Shown: positions 45,367-57,634, counted from the stretch's first letter. The stretch is DNA of 64,000 nucleotides from Lysobacteraceae bacterium (GCA_023954075.1 JAMLIV010000016.1:1-64000), one strand, 5' to 3'. The notes: generated from the letters alone by a model not told the origin. Made by a program: numbers and translations.

Positions 45367-46590
45367 ATGGAAATCCGTCCCATCCTGTCCACCTTGCGCC
45401 GCCACAAGACCGCGGCCGGCCTGATCGTGCTGGAGATCGCGCTGAGCTGCGCGATCTTGTGCAACGCGCTGTTCATCGTCGGCGAGCGCCTGGATGTGCT
45501 GAATCTGCGCAGCGGTGTGGATGATGCACTGCTGGTGGAGATCGGTTTGAGCGGCGTCGGGCAGCAAGCCGATGCCGACGCCCGCAGCGCCGAGGACCTG
45601 GCCGTGCTGCGCGCCATTTCCGGCGTCGAGTCCGTGGCCATCATCAACCAGTTGCCGTTCCAGAGTGGCAGCTGGAACAGCTCGCTCGCGCTCACCGCCG
45701 AGCAGGAGATCCCGACGCTCAACGCGGCCCAGTACATGGTGGGCGAGGGCGCATTGGAGACGCTGGGCCTGGATCTGGTCGCCGGCCGGGACTTCGAGGC
45801 CGGCGAATACATGAGCAGCGACGTGCTGAGCAACGTGGAGGACGTCCAGGGGCTCACCTCGTCCGTGATCCTGAGCAAGGCGGCTGCCGACAGGCTGTTC
45901 CCCGAGGGTGGCGCGGTCGGCAAGACCGTGTACATGGCCAATATCCCGCTGACCATCGTCGGTGTGGTCGACACCCTGCTGCGCCCAAACCTGATGGACA
46001 ACAACCGGACCCAGTCGATGATCTTTCCGATCCGCATGAACTTCAACAATGGCGGTCGCTACGTGATCCGCGTGGCCGATCCGTCGCGTCGCGCCGAGGT
46101 GCTGGACCAGGCGCTGGCCGCGCTGGACGACAATGATCCCAACCGACTGGTCTGGCGCCAGCGCAGTTTCGAGGAAAGCCGCGCGCGGTACTTCGCCAAC
46201 GACCGCGACATGATCGGCCTGTTGCTGCTGGTCAGCGCACTGCTGCTGTTCATCACCGCGCTGGGCATCGTCGGGCTGACCAGTTTCTGGGTGGGCCAGC
46301 GTACCCGCCAGATCGGCATCCGCCGCGCGCTGGGTGCCACGCGCGGGCAGGTGCTGCGCTATTTCCAGGTGGAGAATTTCCTGCTTGCCGGCAGCGGCAT
46401 CGCGCTCGGGCTCGGCCTGGCGTTCGGGCTCAACCAGTGGCTGATGGCGCATTACGAGCTGGCGCGCCTGCCGCTGGCCTACCTGCCATTGGGCGCGCTG
46501 ACGCTTTGGCTGCTGGGTCAGATCGCCGTGTTCGGGCCGGCGCGGCGCGCCGCCAGCGTGCCGCCGGCCATCGCCACCCGCAGCGCGTAA
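45367..46590 (+). CDS. MacB/FtsX-type permease, class B copy 2
   Basis: 407 residues, paralogue of the gene at 42679: same start pattern (M-E-I-R-P-I-L-S-T-L-R-R-H), coupling motif RTRQIGIRRALGATRGQVL, FQVENFLLAGSGIALG, and end ATRSA. N-terminal helix about 17-39, periplasmic domain about 45-278, three C-terminal helices. The periplasmic domain is poorly conserved with copy 1, which suggests a different binding surface or substrate. ATG 45367 is used; the open frame extends upstream into the repeat spacer. Confidence 0.87.
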   Translation: MEIRPILSTLRRHKTAAGLIVLEIALSCAILCNALFIVGERLDVLNLRSGVDDALLVEIGLSGVGQQADADARSAEDLAVLRAISGVESVAIINQLPFQSGSWNSSLALTAEQEIPTLNAAQYMVGEGALETLGLDLVAGRDFEAGEYMSSDVLSNVEDVQGLTSSVILSKAAADRLFPEGGAVGKTVYMANIPLTIVGVVDTLLRPNLMDNNRTQSMIFPIRMNFNNGGRYVIRVADPSRRAEVLDQALAALDDNDPNRLVWRQRSFEESRARYFANDRDMIGLLLLVSALLLFITALGIVGLTSFWVGQRTRQIGIRRALGATRGQVLRYFQVENFLLAGSGIALGLGLAFGLNQWLMAHYELARLPLAYLPLGALTLWLLGQIAVFGPARRAASVPPAIATRSA

Positions 46591-46602
46591 ATGCGGATGT
46601 GC

Positions 46603-46630
46603 TATATTATGACCATGGTCGCATGGTCAT
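46603..46630 (+). promoter_or_regulatory. Candidate promoter-operator of the toxin-antitoxin pair
   Basis: A TATATT -10-like hexamer (46603-46608) is followed immediately by a perfect inverted repeat: arms ATGACCAT (46609-46616) and ATGGTCAT (46623-46630) with 6 nt between. The left arm also begins the 10-bp palindrome GACCATGGTC. It lies 11 nt before the antitoxin ATG, where Phd/VapB-type antitoxins typically bind to repress themselves. It is in the 50-nt gap after the last permease gene. Confidence 0.6.
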
Positions 46631-46640
46631 GGTTATTCCT

Positions 46641-46874
46641 ATGGAAACCCATATCTCAAAATCGCAATTCAAGGCCCGGGCGCTGGAGTACTTCCGCCAG
46701 GTGGAAGCCGATGGCAAGCCCATCGTCGTGACCGACCACGGCAAGCCGACGCTGGAGATTCGCCCTTACCAGCCGCGTGATCGCGATCCGCTGAGCCTCC
46801 TGCGCGGCACCCTGCTGCGCTACGAGGCACCCACCGAGCCGGTGGCGGCGGACGAATGGGAGGCGCTGGGTTGA
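46641..46874 (+). CDS. Phd/YefM-like antitoxin of a VapC-type module
   Basis: A 77-residue protein. The N-terminal part (ISKSQFKARALEYFRQVE then GKPIVVTDHGKPTLEIRPY) fits the Phd/YefM DNA-binding antitoxin fold; the acidic C-terminal tail (YEAPTEPVAADEWEALG) is the usual toxin-binding segment. Start at ATG 46641 gives the canonical length; in-frame ATGs at 46623 and 46629 lie inside the operator. The stop overlaps the toxin's TTG start by 4 nt, as in many type II modules. Confidence 0.85.
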   Translation: METHISKSQFKARALEYFRQVEADGKPIVVTDHGKPTLEIRPYQPRDRDPLSLLRGTLLRYEAPTEPVAADEWEALG

Positions 46875-47269
46875 TCGTCCTGGATACCCATGCGTTGCTG
46901 TGGTGGGTTGCAGGCGAACACGCCGCGCTCTCACCCACTGCGCTGCGGGCCATCGAAGCCGAGCGCGAGGGCGGTCGCATTGCCGTTTCCTCGATCAGTG
47001 CATGGGAGCTGGCGACGCTGGTCGCGCGCGGACGTGTGGCGCTGTCCGTCGATGTCGGCCAATGGCTGGAGCTGGTCGGGCAGATCGAGGCCGTGGAGTT
47101 CGTGCCGGTGGACAACACCATCGCGATCCAGAGCGTGGAATTGCCCGGTGACTTCCACAAGGACCCTGCCGATCGTCTGATCGTGGCTACCGCGCGCGTG
47201 CTCGACGCGCCGCTGGTCACCGCCGACGAAAAGATCCACGCCTACCCGCATCTGCGCACGATTTGGTAA
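46871..47269 (+). CDS. VapC-like PIN-domain toxin
   Basis: 132 residues, TTG start overlapping the antitoxin stop (TTGA). The PIN acidic quartet is intact: Asp5 (IVLDTHALLWW), Glu46 (SSISAWELATL), Asp101 (KDPADRLIVATA) and Asp119 (VTADEKI). Such toxins are Mg-dependent ribonucleases acting on tRNA or rRNA, neutralised by the partner antitoxin. The target is not readable. Its stop is only 2 nt before the start of the sigma-54 response regulator, so the module sits inside an apparent transcription unit rather than in an isolated spot. Confidence 0.88.
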   Translation: MIVLDTHALLWWVAGEHAALSPTALRAIEAEREGGRIAVSSISAWELATLVARGRVALSVDVGQWLELVGQIEAVEFVPVDNTIAIQSVELPGDFHKDPADRLIVATARVLDAPLVTADEKIHAYPHLRTIW

Positions 47270-47271
47270 CC

Positions 47272-48621
47272 ATGCCCACCATCCTCGTCATCGACGACAA
47301 TCCTGCCGTCATCACCGCGCTGGAGACGCTGTTCTCCCTGCACGACATCCGGACGCTGGGCGCCGATTCGCCCGAGGCGGGATTGGAAGCGCTGCGCGGC
47401 GATGGCGTGGATCTGGTGATCCAGGACATGAACTTCCGCGCCGATACCACCTCCGGCGAGGAGGGCGTGGCCCTGTTCCGGCAGATTCGCGTGCGGCACC
47501 CCGATATGCCGGTGATTCTGCTGACGGCGTGGACGCATCTGGAATCCGCGGTCGATCTGGTCAAGGCCGGTGCCGCGGATTACCTGGGCAAGCCCTGGGA
47601 CGACGCTCGGCTGCTGGCCAGCATCAACAACCTTCTGGAACTGGCTGAAACCCGGCACGCGCTGGACCAGCGTCGCGCCGAGGAGCAGCGTCGCCGCTCG
47701 ACCCTGGCCGACGGCCACGCGCTGTGCGGATTCGTGTACGAGGACGGTGCCACCGAGGCGGTGCTCCAGCTGGCATTGCAGGTGGCGCGTTCGGATCTGC
47801 CGGTCTTGGTCACCGGCCCCAATGGCAGCGGCAAGGAAAAGATCGCCGAAATCCTGCACGCCAACTCGGCGGTGAAGAACGGACCATTCGTGGCAGTGAA
47901 CTGTGGCGCACTGCCGCACGAGCTGATCGAGGCCGAGTTGTTTGGCGCAGAACCCGGGGCGTATACCGGTGCCGGCACCAAGGCGCGGGCCGGCAAGTTC
48001 GAGGCGGCCGATGGCGGCACCCTGTTCCTGGACGAAATCGGCACCTTGCCGCTGGCCGGGCAGGTGAAGCTGTTGCGGGTGCTGGAAACCGGGCGCTTCC
48101 AGCGCCTGGGTGGCAATCAGGAGCGCAGCGTGAAGGTGCGCGTGGTCAGCGCCACCAATGCCGATCTGTCCGCGATGATCGCCGATGGCCGCTTCCGCGA
48201 GGATCTCTATTACCGGCTAAATGGCATCGAGCTGCAGCTGCCGCCGCTGACGCAGCGCCGGCGCGACATCCTGCCGCTGGCACGGCATTTCCTGCCTCCA
48301 GGCAAAAGCCTTTCCGAGGCCGCGGCGCGCGCCCTGATGACCCATTCCTGGCCCGGCAACGTGCGCGAGTTGCGCAACGTGATGCAGCGCGCGGCGCTGC
48401 TTTCGGCAGGCACCATCGACGTGGCCGCATTGGGCCTGCCTGCGGCTTCGCCGGCCCCGGCAGGCGTGGATGCGCCGGCAGCGGCCGAGCCGGATCGAAC
48501 CATGATCGAGGCCGCACTGGAGCGCAACGGAGGGGTGCTGGCGCAGGCGGCGGCGGAACTGGGTCTCTCACGCCAGGCCCTGTACCGGCGCCTGGAACGC
48601 TACGGCATCGCGCGCGATTAG
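47272..48621 (+). CDS. Sigma-54-dependent NtrC-family response regulator
   Basis: 449 residues in three domains. Receiver (1-120): acidic pair Asp8/Asp9, phospho-acceptor Asp52 (LVIQDMNF). AAA+ domain (about 155-370): Walker A GPNGSGKEK (from 182), sigma-54 contact loop GAYTGA (from 229, Tyr in place of the common Phe), Walker B GGTLFLDEIG. C-terminal Fis-type helix-turn-helix (about 412-449; LAQAAAELGLSRQALYRRL). It would activate -24/-12 promoters; the one at 39314 in front of the transporter genes is the obvious target. ATG 47272 is 2 nt after vapC and 2 nt before the kinase gene at its other end. Confidence 0.93.
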   Translation: MPTILVIDDNPAVITALETLFSLHDIRTLGADSPEAGLEALRGDGVDLVIQDMNFRADTTSGEEGVALFRQIRVRHPDMPVILLTAWTHLESAVDLVKAGAADYLGKPWDDARLLASINNLLELAETRHALDQRRAEEQRRRSTLADGHALCGFVYEDGATEAVLQLALQVARSDLPVLVTGPNGSGKEKIAEILHANSAVKNGPFVAVNCGALPHELIEAELFGAEPGAYTGAGTKARAGKFEAADGGTLFLDEIGTLPLAGQVKLLRVLETGRFQRLGGNQERSVKVRVVSATNADLSAMIADGRFREDLYYRLNGIELQLPPLTQRRRDILPLARHFLPPGKSLSEAAARALMTHSWPGNVRELRNVMQRAALLSAGTIDVAALGLPAASPAPAGVDAPAAAEPDRTMIEAALERNGGVLAQAAAELGLSRQALYRRLERYGIARD

Positions 48622-48623
48622 CC

Positions 48624-49940
48624 ATGGGCCGCCTGCGCAGCATGGGCCTGAACGCCCGCGTGATTGTGGTGGCACTGGCCGCAGCGATGGCGGCGGTGTT
48701 GACGACCCTGCTGTTCACGCGCTGGTTGCCGCCGTGGTTGGCGGCATTGTCGGGCATGGCCGTGGCCATCATCGTGGCGACTGCGCTGGCCTGGCAGGTG
48801 CTAGGCGGGATGCGTGCATTGTTCCGCGCCCTGGCCGGCACGGTGGCGGCCTATCGCGATGGCGACTTCAGCTTCGGCATCCACTGGGATGGCGCGGCCG
48901 ATCTGGCCGAACTGGTCGGTGCGCACAATGCCCTGGGCGATGTGCTGCGCGATCAGCGCCAGGCTCTGGTACAGCGCGAACTGCTGCTCGATACCGTGTT
49001 GCAGAACACCCCGGTCGCGATGCTGCTGCTCGATCCATCGCGCCACGTCGTGCTGGGCAATCTCGCCGCGCGCCGCCTGCTGGGTGAGGGGCGGCGGCTG
49101 GAGGGGCGCAGCTTCGATGCCGTGCTCGATGGCCTGGATCCTGCGGTACGCGAGGCATTGTCCCGTCGCACGGATGGCCTGTTCACCGTGGGGCGGGCGG
49201 AAGCCGAGGAGATCTACCATCTGGCGCGCCGCAACTTCCTGCTCAATGGCCGGGCGCACGAGCTGGTGATGCTGCGCCAGCTCACCGCCGAGCTGCGCCG
49301 CCAGGAGGTGCAAACCTGGAAGAAGGTCATCCGCGTCATCAGCCATGAGCTGAACAACTCGTTGGCACCCATCGCCTCGCTGGCGCACTCGGGCGCCGAA
49401 CTGCTGCGCCGCGGGCAGTACCAGCGTCTGCCGCTGGCGCTGGCCACCATCGAAGAGCGTTCCCGCCACCTGGAGGGCTTCATCCACGGCTACGCGCGCT
49501 TCGCCAAGCTGCCCGCACCGCAGGCCGTCGAGCTGGCGTGGCGCCCATTCATCGACCGGCTCGCCTCCCAGGCCACCTTCGAAATCGAACTGGAGCCGGA
49601 GGACGGCCGCGCCTGTTTCGATGCCGCACAGCTGGAGCAGGCCCTGCTCAACCTGTTGAAGAACGCGCACGAGTCCGGCTCGGCGGAATCCGAGGTGCGG
49701 CTGACGGTGCGGCGCGTGCCGCAGGGCTGGCGCATCGAGGTGCGTGATCGCGGTGACGGGATGAGCGAGGCGGTGCTCGCCAATGCCCTGCTGCCTTTTT
49801 ATTCCACCAAACGCCAGGGCACCGGCCTGGGCCTGGCGCTGGCGCGCGAGATCATCGAGGCTCACGGAGGGCGCATCGGCCTGGGCAACCGCGCCGGTGG
49901 CGGCTTGTGCGTGAGCCTGCTGCTGCCCGACACGATGTGA
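48624..49940 (+). CDS. Membrane sensor histidine kinase (NtrY-like)
   Basis: 438 residues: two N-terminal helices (about 11-32 and 36-60) with almost no periplasmic loop, a HAMP-like linker, a PAS-like domain (about 120-215; LLDTVLQNTPVAMLLLDPS), a dimerisation/phosphoacceptor domain with His241 (VISHELNNSLAPI) and an HATPase domain (NLLKNAHESG, DRGDGM, GTGLGLALAREI). The near-absent sensing loop suggests membrane or cytoplasmic signal detection. It lies 2 nt after the response regulator, its evident partner. No clear terminator follows before the atp promoter. Confidence 0.92.
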   Translation: MGRLRSMGLNARVIVVALAAAMAAVLTTLLFTRWLPPWLAALSGMAVAIIVATALAWQVLGGMRALFRALAGTVAAYRDGDFSFGIHWDGAADLAELVGAHNALGDVLRDQRQALVQRELLLDTVLQNTPVAMLLLDPSRHVVLGNLAARRLLGEGRRLEGRSFDAVLDGLDPAVREALSRRTDGLFTVGRAEAEEIYHLARRNFLLNGRAHELVMLRQLTAELRRQEVQTWKKVIRVISHELNNSLAPIASLAHSGAELLRRGQYQRLPLALATIEERSRHLEGFIHGYARFAKLPAPQAVELAWRPFIDRLASQATFEIELEPEDGRACFDAAQLEQALLNLLKNAHESGSAESEVRLTVRRVPQGWRIEVRDRGDGMSEAVLANALLPFYSTKRQGTGLGLALAREIIEAHGGRIGLGNRAGGGLCVSLLLPDTM

Positions 49941-50008
49941 CCCTGGCACGCGGCGGTCCGGCACGGGGCGACAGCCGACCCAACAGGCAATGCTGCACCG
50001 CGTCATGG

Positions 50009-50038
50009 TTGTCCACGGCGCGGATCGCCTGCTATACT
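50009..50038 (+). promoter_or_regulatory. Sigma-70-like promoter of the atp operon
   Basis: TTGTCC (50009-50014) and TATACT (50033-50038), 18-nt spacing, 64 nt before the atpI start. Both hexamers match four to five of six consensus bases. Confidence 0.65.
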
Positions 50039-50102
50039 TGATGGGCTTGGCAGGACGTTTCCGCGCCGTTTGCGGCACGTCTCCCCGAACCGGAAGGCAA
50101 CC

Positions 50103-50471
50103 GTGCTCAACTCCGTGACCCATGGCCGACGGCAGGCCCACAAGGCGCTGATCGTCCAACTGGTTGCGGTGGCTGCAACCGCATTGGCCCTCTTGGCCGC
50201 CAGCCCGGCGCATGCGCTGGCGGCGGCCCTGGGTGGCGGCGCGCTCGCGCTGGGAGGCTGGCTGTCGGCGTGGGTGGCCCTGAGTGGCGAGACACCGGCC
50301 GCGGCCGGGCTCGCGCTGGGGCGCCTGGTGACGGGGCTTGTGCTCAAGTGGGCGGTGCTGATCGCGGCGCTCCTGCTTGGGCTGGCGGTATGGAAACTGC
50401 CCCCTGCGGCTCTGGTCACCGGCGTCATCGTCGCGCTTGTGGCGCAAATCCTCGCGATGCTGCGGCGCTGA
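50103..50471 (+). CDS. atpI: ATP synthase subunit I
   Basis: 122 residues, about four hydrophobic helices in two hairpins (about 15-55 and 65-120). AtpI is a poorly conserved non-structural protein implicated in assembly of the c-ring. The start is GTG 50103 with GGAAGG upstream; identity rests mainly on size, topology and position as the first gene of the atp operon. Confidence 0.8.
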   Translation: MLNSVTHGRRQAHKALIVQLVAVAATALALLAASPAHALAAALGGGALALGGWLSAWVALSGETPAAAGLALGRLVTGLVLKWAVLIAALLLGLAVWKLPPAALVTGVIVALVAQILAMLRR

Positions 50472-50514
50472 GCGGCTTCCCTCTACAACTCCATCGGTTT
50501 TCAGGGTCCAACAC

Positions 50515-51312
50515 ATGACGGTCGAGGCGGAACTCACTCCGGCAAGTTACATCGGGCACCATCTCCAGTACCTTGAAAAGCAGGTTGGCGAGGGCTCGTT
50601 CTGGACGCTGCATCTGGACACCCTGATCACCTCCGGCCTGCTTGGCCTGCTGATGGTGTTGGCTTTCTGGCTGGCCACGCGCAAGGCGACCTCCGGGGTT
50701 CCAGGCAAATGGCAGGCCTTCGTCGAGATCATGCTCGAGTTCGCCGACCGCCAGGCGCGCGACATCTACCACGGCAAGAGCAAGCTGGTCACGCCCATCG
50801 CGATCACGCTGTTCTTCTGGATCCTCCTGCTCAACGCCACCAAGTTCATCCCGGCCGACTTCATCGCCAAGCCGCTGGAGCTGCTCGGCGTTCCCTACTG
50901 GAAGCCGGTGCCCACCGCCGACGTGAACGCCACGCTCGGGCTGTCGATCAGCGTGTTCTTCCTGACCCTGTTCTTCGCGCTCAAGTCCAAGGGCGTGGGC
51001 GGGCTCACCAAGGAATTCCTGACCGCGCCGTTCGGCAAGTGGATGGTGCCGTTCAACCTCATCCTCAACATCGTCGAGTGGCTCTCCAAGCCGGTGTCGC
51101 TGGCGATGCGTCTTTTCGGCAACATGTTCGGCGGCGAGATCGTCTTCCTGCTGATCTGGGTACTGGGCGGCGCGGGCATCCTCGGGATGCTCGGCGGCGC
51201 CACCTTCGGCCTGGGCTGGATGATCTTCCACATCCTCGTGGTGCCGCTGCAGGCCTTCATCTTCATGATGCTGTCGATCGTCTACCTCAGCCTGGCCGAA
51301 GACAGCCACTGA
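50515..51312 (+). CDS. atpB: ATP synthase F0 subunit a
   Basis: 265 residues, five to six membrane helices. The essential arginine of the proton channel is in LAMRLFGNMFGGE (Arg199). It forms the stator half-channels against the c-ring in the inner membrane. ATG 50515 is chosen; the open frame overlaps atpI upstream. The N-terminal EAELTPASYIGHHLQYL segment is typical of proteobacterial subunit a. 61 nt to atpE. Confidence 0.97.
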   Translation: MTVEAELTPASYIGHHLQYLEKQVGEGSFWTLHLDTLITSGLLGLLMVLAFWLATRKATSGVPGKWQAFVEIMLEFADRQARDIYHGKSKLVTPIAITLFFWILLLNATKFIPADFIAKPLELLGVPYWKPVPTADVNATLGLSISVFFLTLFFALKSKGVGGLTKEFLTAPFGKWMVPFNLILNIVEWLSKPVSLAMRLFGNMFGGEIVFLLIWVLGGAGILGMLGGATFGLGWMIFHILVVPLQAFIFMMLSIVYLSLAEDSH

Positions 51313-51373
51313 CGTTGTTGCTTTACCCGATTTTCCTTTCCTCAACCCTCAGCTATCCGTTTCGGAGTACACC

Positions 51374-51658
51374 ATGGAAACTTTGACCGCCCTCGCTAAC
51401 CTCCAGGCCTGGTCCGTTCTGGGCATCGGCATCATGATCGGCTTGAGCGCGCTGGGCGCCGGCCTGGGTCTGGCCATCATGGCCGGCAAGTTCCTCGAGT
51501 CTTCCGCCCGCCAGCCCGAGCTGATCCCGGTGCTGCAGGTCCGCATGTTCATCACCGCCGGCCTGATCGACGCCCCGTTCATCATCTCGGCCGCGGTCGG
51601 CCTGCTGTTCGCCTTTGCCAGCCCGTTCCTGAGCGCGCTGCAGGCCTACATCGGCTGA
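51374..51658 (+). CDS. atpE: ATP synthase F0 subunit c
   Basis: 94 residues forming a two-helix hairpin. Glycine-rich helix 1 ([18 protein letters not shown]), the polar loop [13 protein letters not shown], and helix 2 carrying the proton-binding carboxylate Asp66 ([10 protein letters not shown]). It uses Asp like E. coli rather than the Glu found in many other bacteria, and shows no sodium-type ligand set. It is longer than E. coli c (79) by an N-terminal stretch and a C-terminal tail. 112 nt separate it from atpF. Confidence 0.96.
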   Translation: METLTALANLQAWSVLGIGIMIGLSALGAGLGLAIMAGKFLESSARQPELIPVLQVRMFITAGLIDAPFIISAAVGLLFAFASPFLSALQAYIG

Positions 51659-51770
51659 TCGACGCCGGCCCGGGCGCGCGCCGATCTCCCGATCCGCGCG
51701 CCTGCCGGGCCGACCGGATCCCTTCCGGCACCGTTGCCGGAAGCACCCCGACCCCAGGCAGAGCGTACCC

Positions 51771-52241
51771 ATGAACCTCAATCTGACCCTGATTGCCCAG
51801 GCGCTGGCCTTCGCCAGCCTGATCTGGCTGATCGCACGCTTCATCTGGCCGCCCCTGCTCAACGCGATCGAGGAACGCCAGAAGAAGATCGCCGAGGGCC
51901 TGGCCGCCGCGGACAAGAGCCAGGAAAGCCTGGCCCAGGCCGAAGCGCAGATTTCCGAACTGCTGCGCGAGGCGCGCACCAAGGCCAACCAGATCATCGA
52001 CCAGGCCAACGCCCGCGCCAACCAGCTCATCGAGCAGGCAAAGCACGAGGCGATCGCCGAGGCCGAGCAGCAGAAGACGCTGGCGCAGGCCGAGATCCAG
52101 TCGGCCACGTTCCGCGCCAAGGAAGAGCTGCGCCGCCAGGTGGCCGACCTCGCAGTGGCCGGTGCCGAGAAGCTGATTTCACGCCAGATCGACGGCAGCG
52201 CCCAGAAGGCCCTGCTCGACGAACTCGCCGCCCAGCTTTGA
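51771..52241 (+). CDS. atpF: ATP synthase F0 subunit b
   Basis: 156 residues, same length as E. coli b. A single N-terminal membrane helix (about 5-27; [22 protein letters not shown]) is followed by a long charged coiled coil ([18 protein letters not shown]). It forms the peripheral stalk dimer linking subunit a to delta and alpha. It ends 15 nt before atpH. Confidence 0.97.
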   Translation: MNLNLTLIAQALAFASLIWLIARFIWPPLLNAIEERQKKIAEGLAAADKSQESLAQAEAQISELLREARTKANQIIDQANARANQLIEQAKHEAIAEAEQQKTLAQAEIQSATFRAKEELRRQVADLAVAGAEKLISRQIDGSAQKALLDELAAQL

Positions 52242-52256
52242 TTCCGGAGCCTTGCG

Positions 52257-52787
52257 ATGAGCACCACCCTCACCCTCGCACGCCCCTACGCCCGCGCCGC
52301 GTTTTCGCTGGCGCGTGACAAGGGCCGCCTGCCGGACTGGTCCGCACAGCTCGGCCTGGCCGCCGCGATCGCCGCCGATGACGCGGTCCGCCCGCTGCTG
52401 GCCAGTCCCGGCATGACCGCCGACGCCGCCCTCGCCCTGCTTGCGCCGCCGCAGGGCGACGACGCCGATTTCCTGCAGTTCCTGCGCGTGCTGGTGGCCA
52501 ACGGCCGCCTTCCGCTCCTGCCCGAGATCGCGCTGCTGTTCGAGCAGGCCCGCGCCGAGGCGGAAAAGGTGGTGAAGGTGAAGGTCACCTCGGCCGCGGC
52601 CATGGGTGCCGACGAGGTCGCCTCGCTCAGCGTTGCGCTGCGCCGCCGCTTCGGCAGTGAGATCGCACTGAGCCATACGGTCGACGCCAGCCTGATCGGC
52701 GGAGCGATCATCGACGCCGGCGACGTGGTGATCGATGGATCGGTGCGCGGCAAGCTGGACCGCCTGCGCACCGCGCTCGCGCAGTGA
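52257..52787 (+). CDS. atpH: ATP synthase F1 subunit delta
   Basis: 176 residues, usual length. N-terminal helical domain TLARPYARAAFSLARD and C-terminal signature segment SHTVDASLIGGAIIDAGDVV, then DGSVRGKLDRL. It connects the F1 head to the b stalk. ATG 52257, 15 nt after atpF; atpA follows after 54 nt. Confidence 0.96.
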   Translation: MSTTLTLARPYARAAFSLARDKGRLPDWSAQLGLAAAIAADDAVRPLLASPGMTADAALALLAPPQGDDADFLQFLRVLVANGRLPLLPEIALLFEQARAEAEKVVKVKVTSAAAMGADEVASLSVALRRRFGSEIALSHTVDASLIGGAIIDAGDVVIDGSVRGKLDRLRTALAQ

Positions 52788-52841
52788 CGATTTCTTCTTG
52801 AACCATTGCCGGCTTCCGCGCCGGACACCAGGGACACTTCC

Positions 52842-54404
<1,563 letters not shown>

Positions 54405-54409
54405 GCCGG

Positions 54410-54517
54410 CGGGATTGGAAATTAGGGATTAGGGATCAGGGATTCGCAGGAGCAGGGTTCGGCAAGCGGAGGCGCACGGCGCTCTTTCCGATCCCGGATC
54501 CCCGATCCCGAATCCCG
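54410..54517. repeat. GGGATT-type inverted repeat between atpA and atpG
   Basis: The left arm (54410-54446) consists of GGGATT/GGGATCA units; the right arm (54488-54517) consists of GATCCC/GAATCCC units in reverse orientation, with about 40 nt between. It fills nearly the whole atpA-atpG gap and ends about 18 nt before the atpG start. Confidence 0.8.
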
Positions 54518-54535
54518 GCGAGCGGAGCGAGCCCA

Positions 54536-56962
<2,427 letters not shown>

Positions 56963-56964
<2 letters not shown>

Positions 56965-57084
56965 CGGGATTAGGGATTAGAGATTCGGGATTCGTAGAAG
57001 CGGGTTTTCGCAGTGATTTGAGGTGGGGGAATGGTGTGGAGCAGCGCGCTCTTGCCAATCCCCAATCCCCAATCCCGAATCCCG
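56963..57084. repeat. GGGATT-type inverted repeat between atpD and atpC
   Basis: Left arm 56963-56993 (GGGATTAGGGATTAG-type units), right arm 57055-57084 (CCAATCCCC/GAATCCCG units), loop of about 61 nt. It occupies most of the 156-nt atpD-atpC spacer. Confidence 0.8.
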
Positions 57085-57108
57085 TTCCGAGCCACGCGAG
57101 GAACCACC

Positions 57109-57531
57109 ATGGCAAGCTTCCGTTGTGACATCGTCAGCGCCGAAAGCGAGATCTTCCAGGGCGAGGCCACGCTGGTCGTCGCCACCGGCGAGGTTGGCGA
57201 GCTCGGCATCGCGGCACGCCACACGCCGCTCATCACGCGCCTGAAGCCGGGCAAGGTCGTGGTCACGCGACCCGACGGCGAGCGCCTGGACTTCGCCGTC
57301 TCCGGCGGCATCCTTGAAGTCCAGCCGGACGTGGTGACGGTGCTGGCCGACACCGCCATCCGCGCCGAGGAGATCGACGAGGCGGCGGTGCGCAAGGCCA
57401 AGGAAGAGGCCGAGCGCGTGCTGGCCGGCCGCGGCGAGGCGATGGAGCTGTCCGAGGCCCAGGCCAAGCTGGCCGAGTCGCTGGCCCAGCTCCAGGCGCT
57501 GGAGCGCCTGCGCAAGAACCTCAAGCACTGA
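57109..57531 (+). CDS. atpC: ATP synthase F1 subunit epsilon
   Basis: 140 residues. N-terminal beta-sandwich ([57 protein letters not shown]) and C-terminal two-helix domain ([17 protein letters not shown]). Regulates ATPase activity by its mobile C-terminal helices. ATG 57109 with GAGGAA upstream; longer in-frame starts fall in the repeat. A terminator follows. Confidence 0.96.
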   Translation: MASFRCDIVSAESEIFQGEATLVVATGEVGELGIAARHTPLITRLKPGKVVVTRPDGERLDFAVSGGILEVQPDVVTVLADTAIRAEEIDEAAVRKAKEEAERVLAGRGEAMELSEAQAKLAESLAQLQALERLRKNLKH

Positions 57532-57562
57532 TCGGTTCGCGCGCCAGCCACCGTATCGGAAG

Positions 57563-57588
57563 CGCCGGCCCCGTGCCGGCGTTTTTCG
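57563..57588 (+). terminator. Rho-independent terminator of the atp operon
   Basis: CGCCGGC (57563-57569) and GCCGGCG (57575-57581) with loop CCCGT, then TTTTTCGTTT. It lies 31 nt after the atpC stop. Confidence 0.85.
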
Positions 57589-57634
57589 TTTCAGGCGCAG
57601 GCACGGAACGCCATGCGCTCTGCCCGCTCCCGCC

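Noticed and set aside
46437-46640. N-terminally extended antitoxin frame
   Set aside because: It overlaps the end of the upstream permease and crosses the inverted-repeat operator; the family N-terminus fits ATG 46641.
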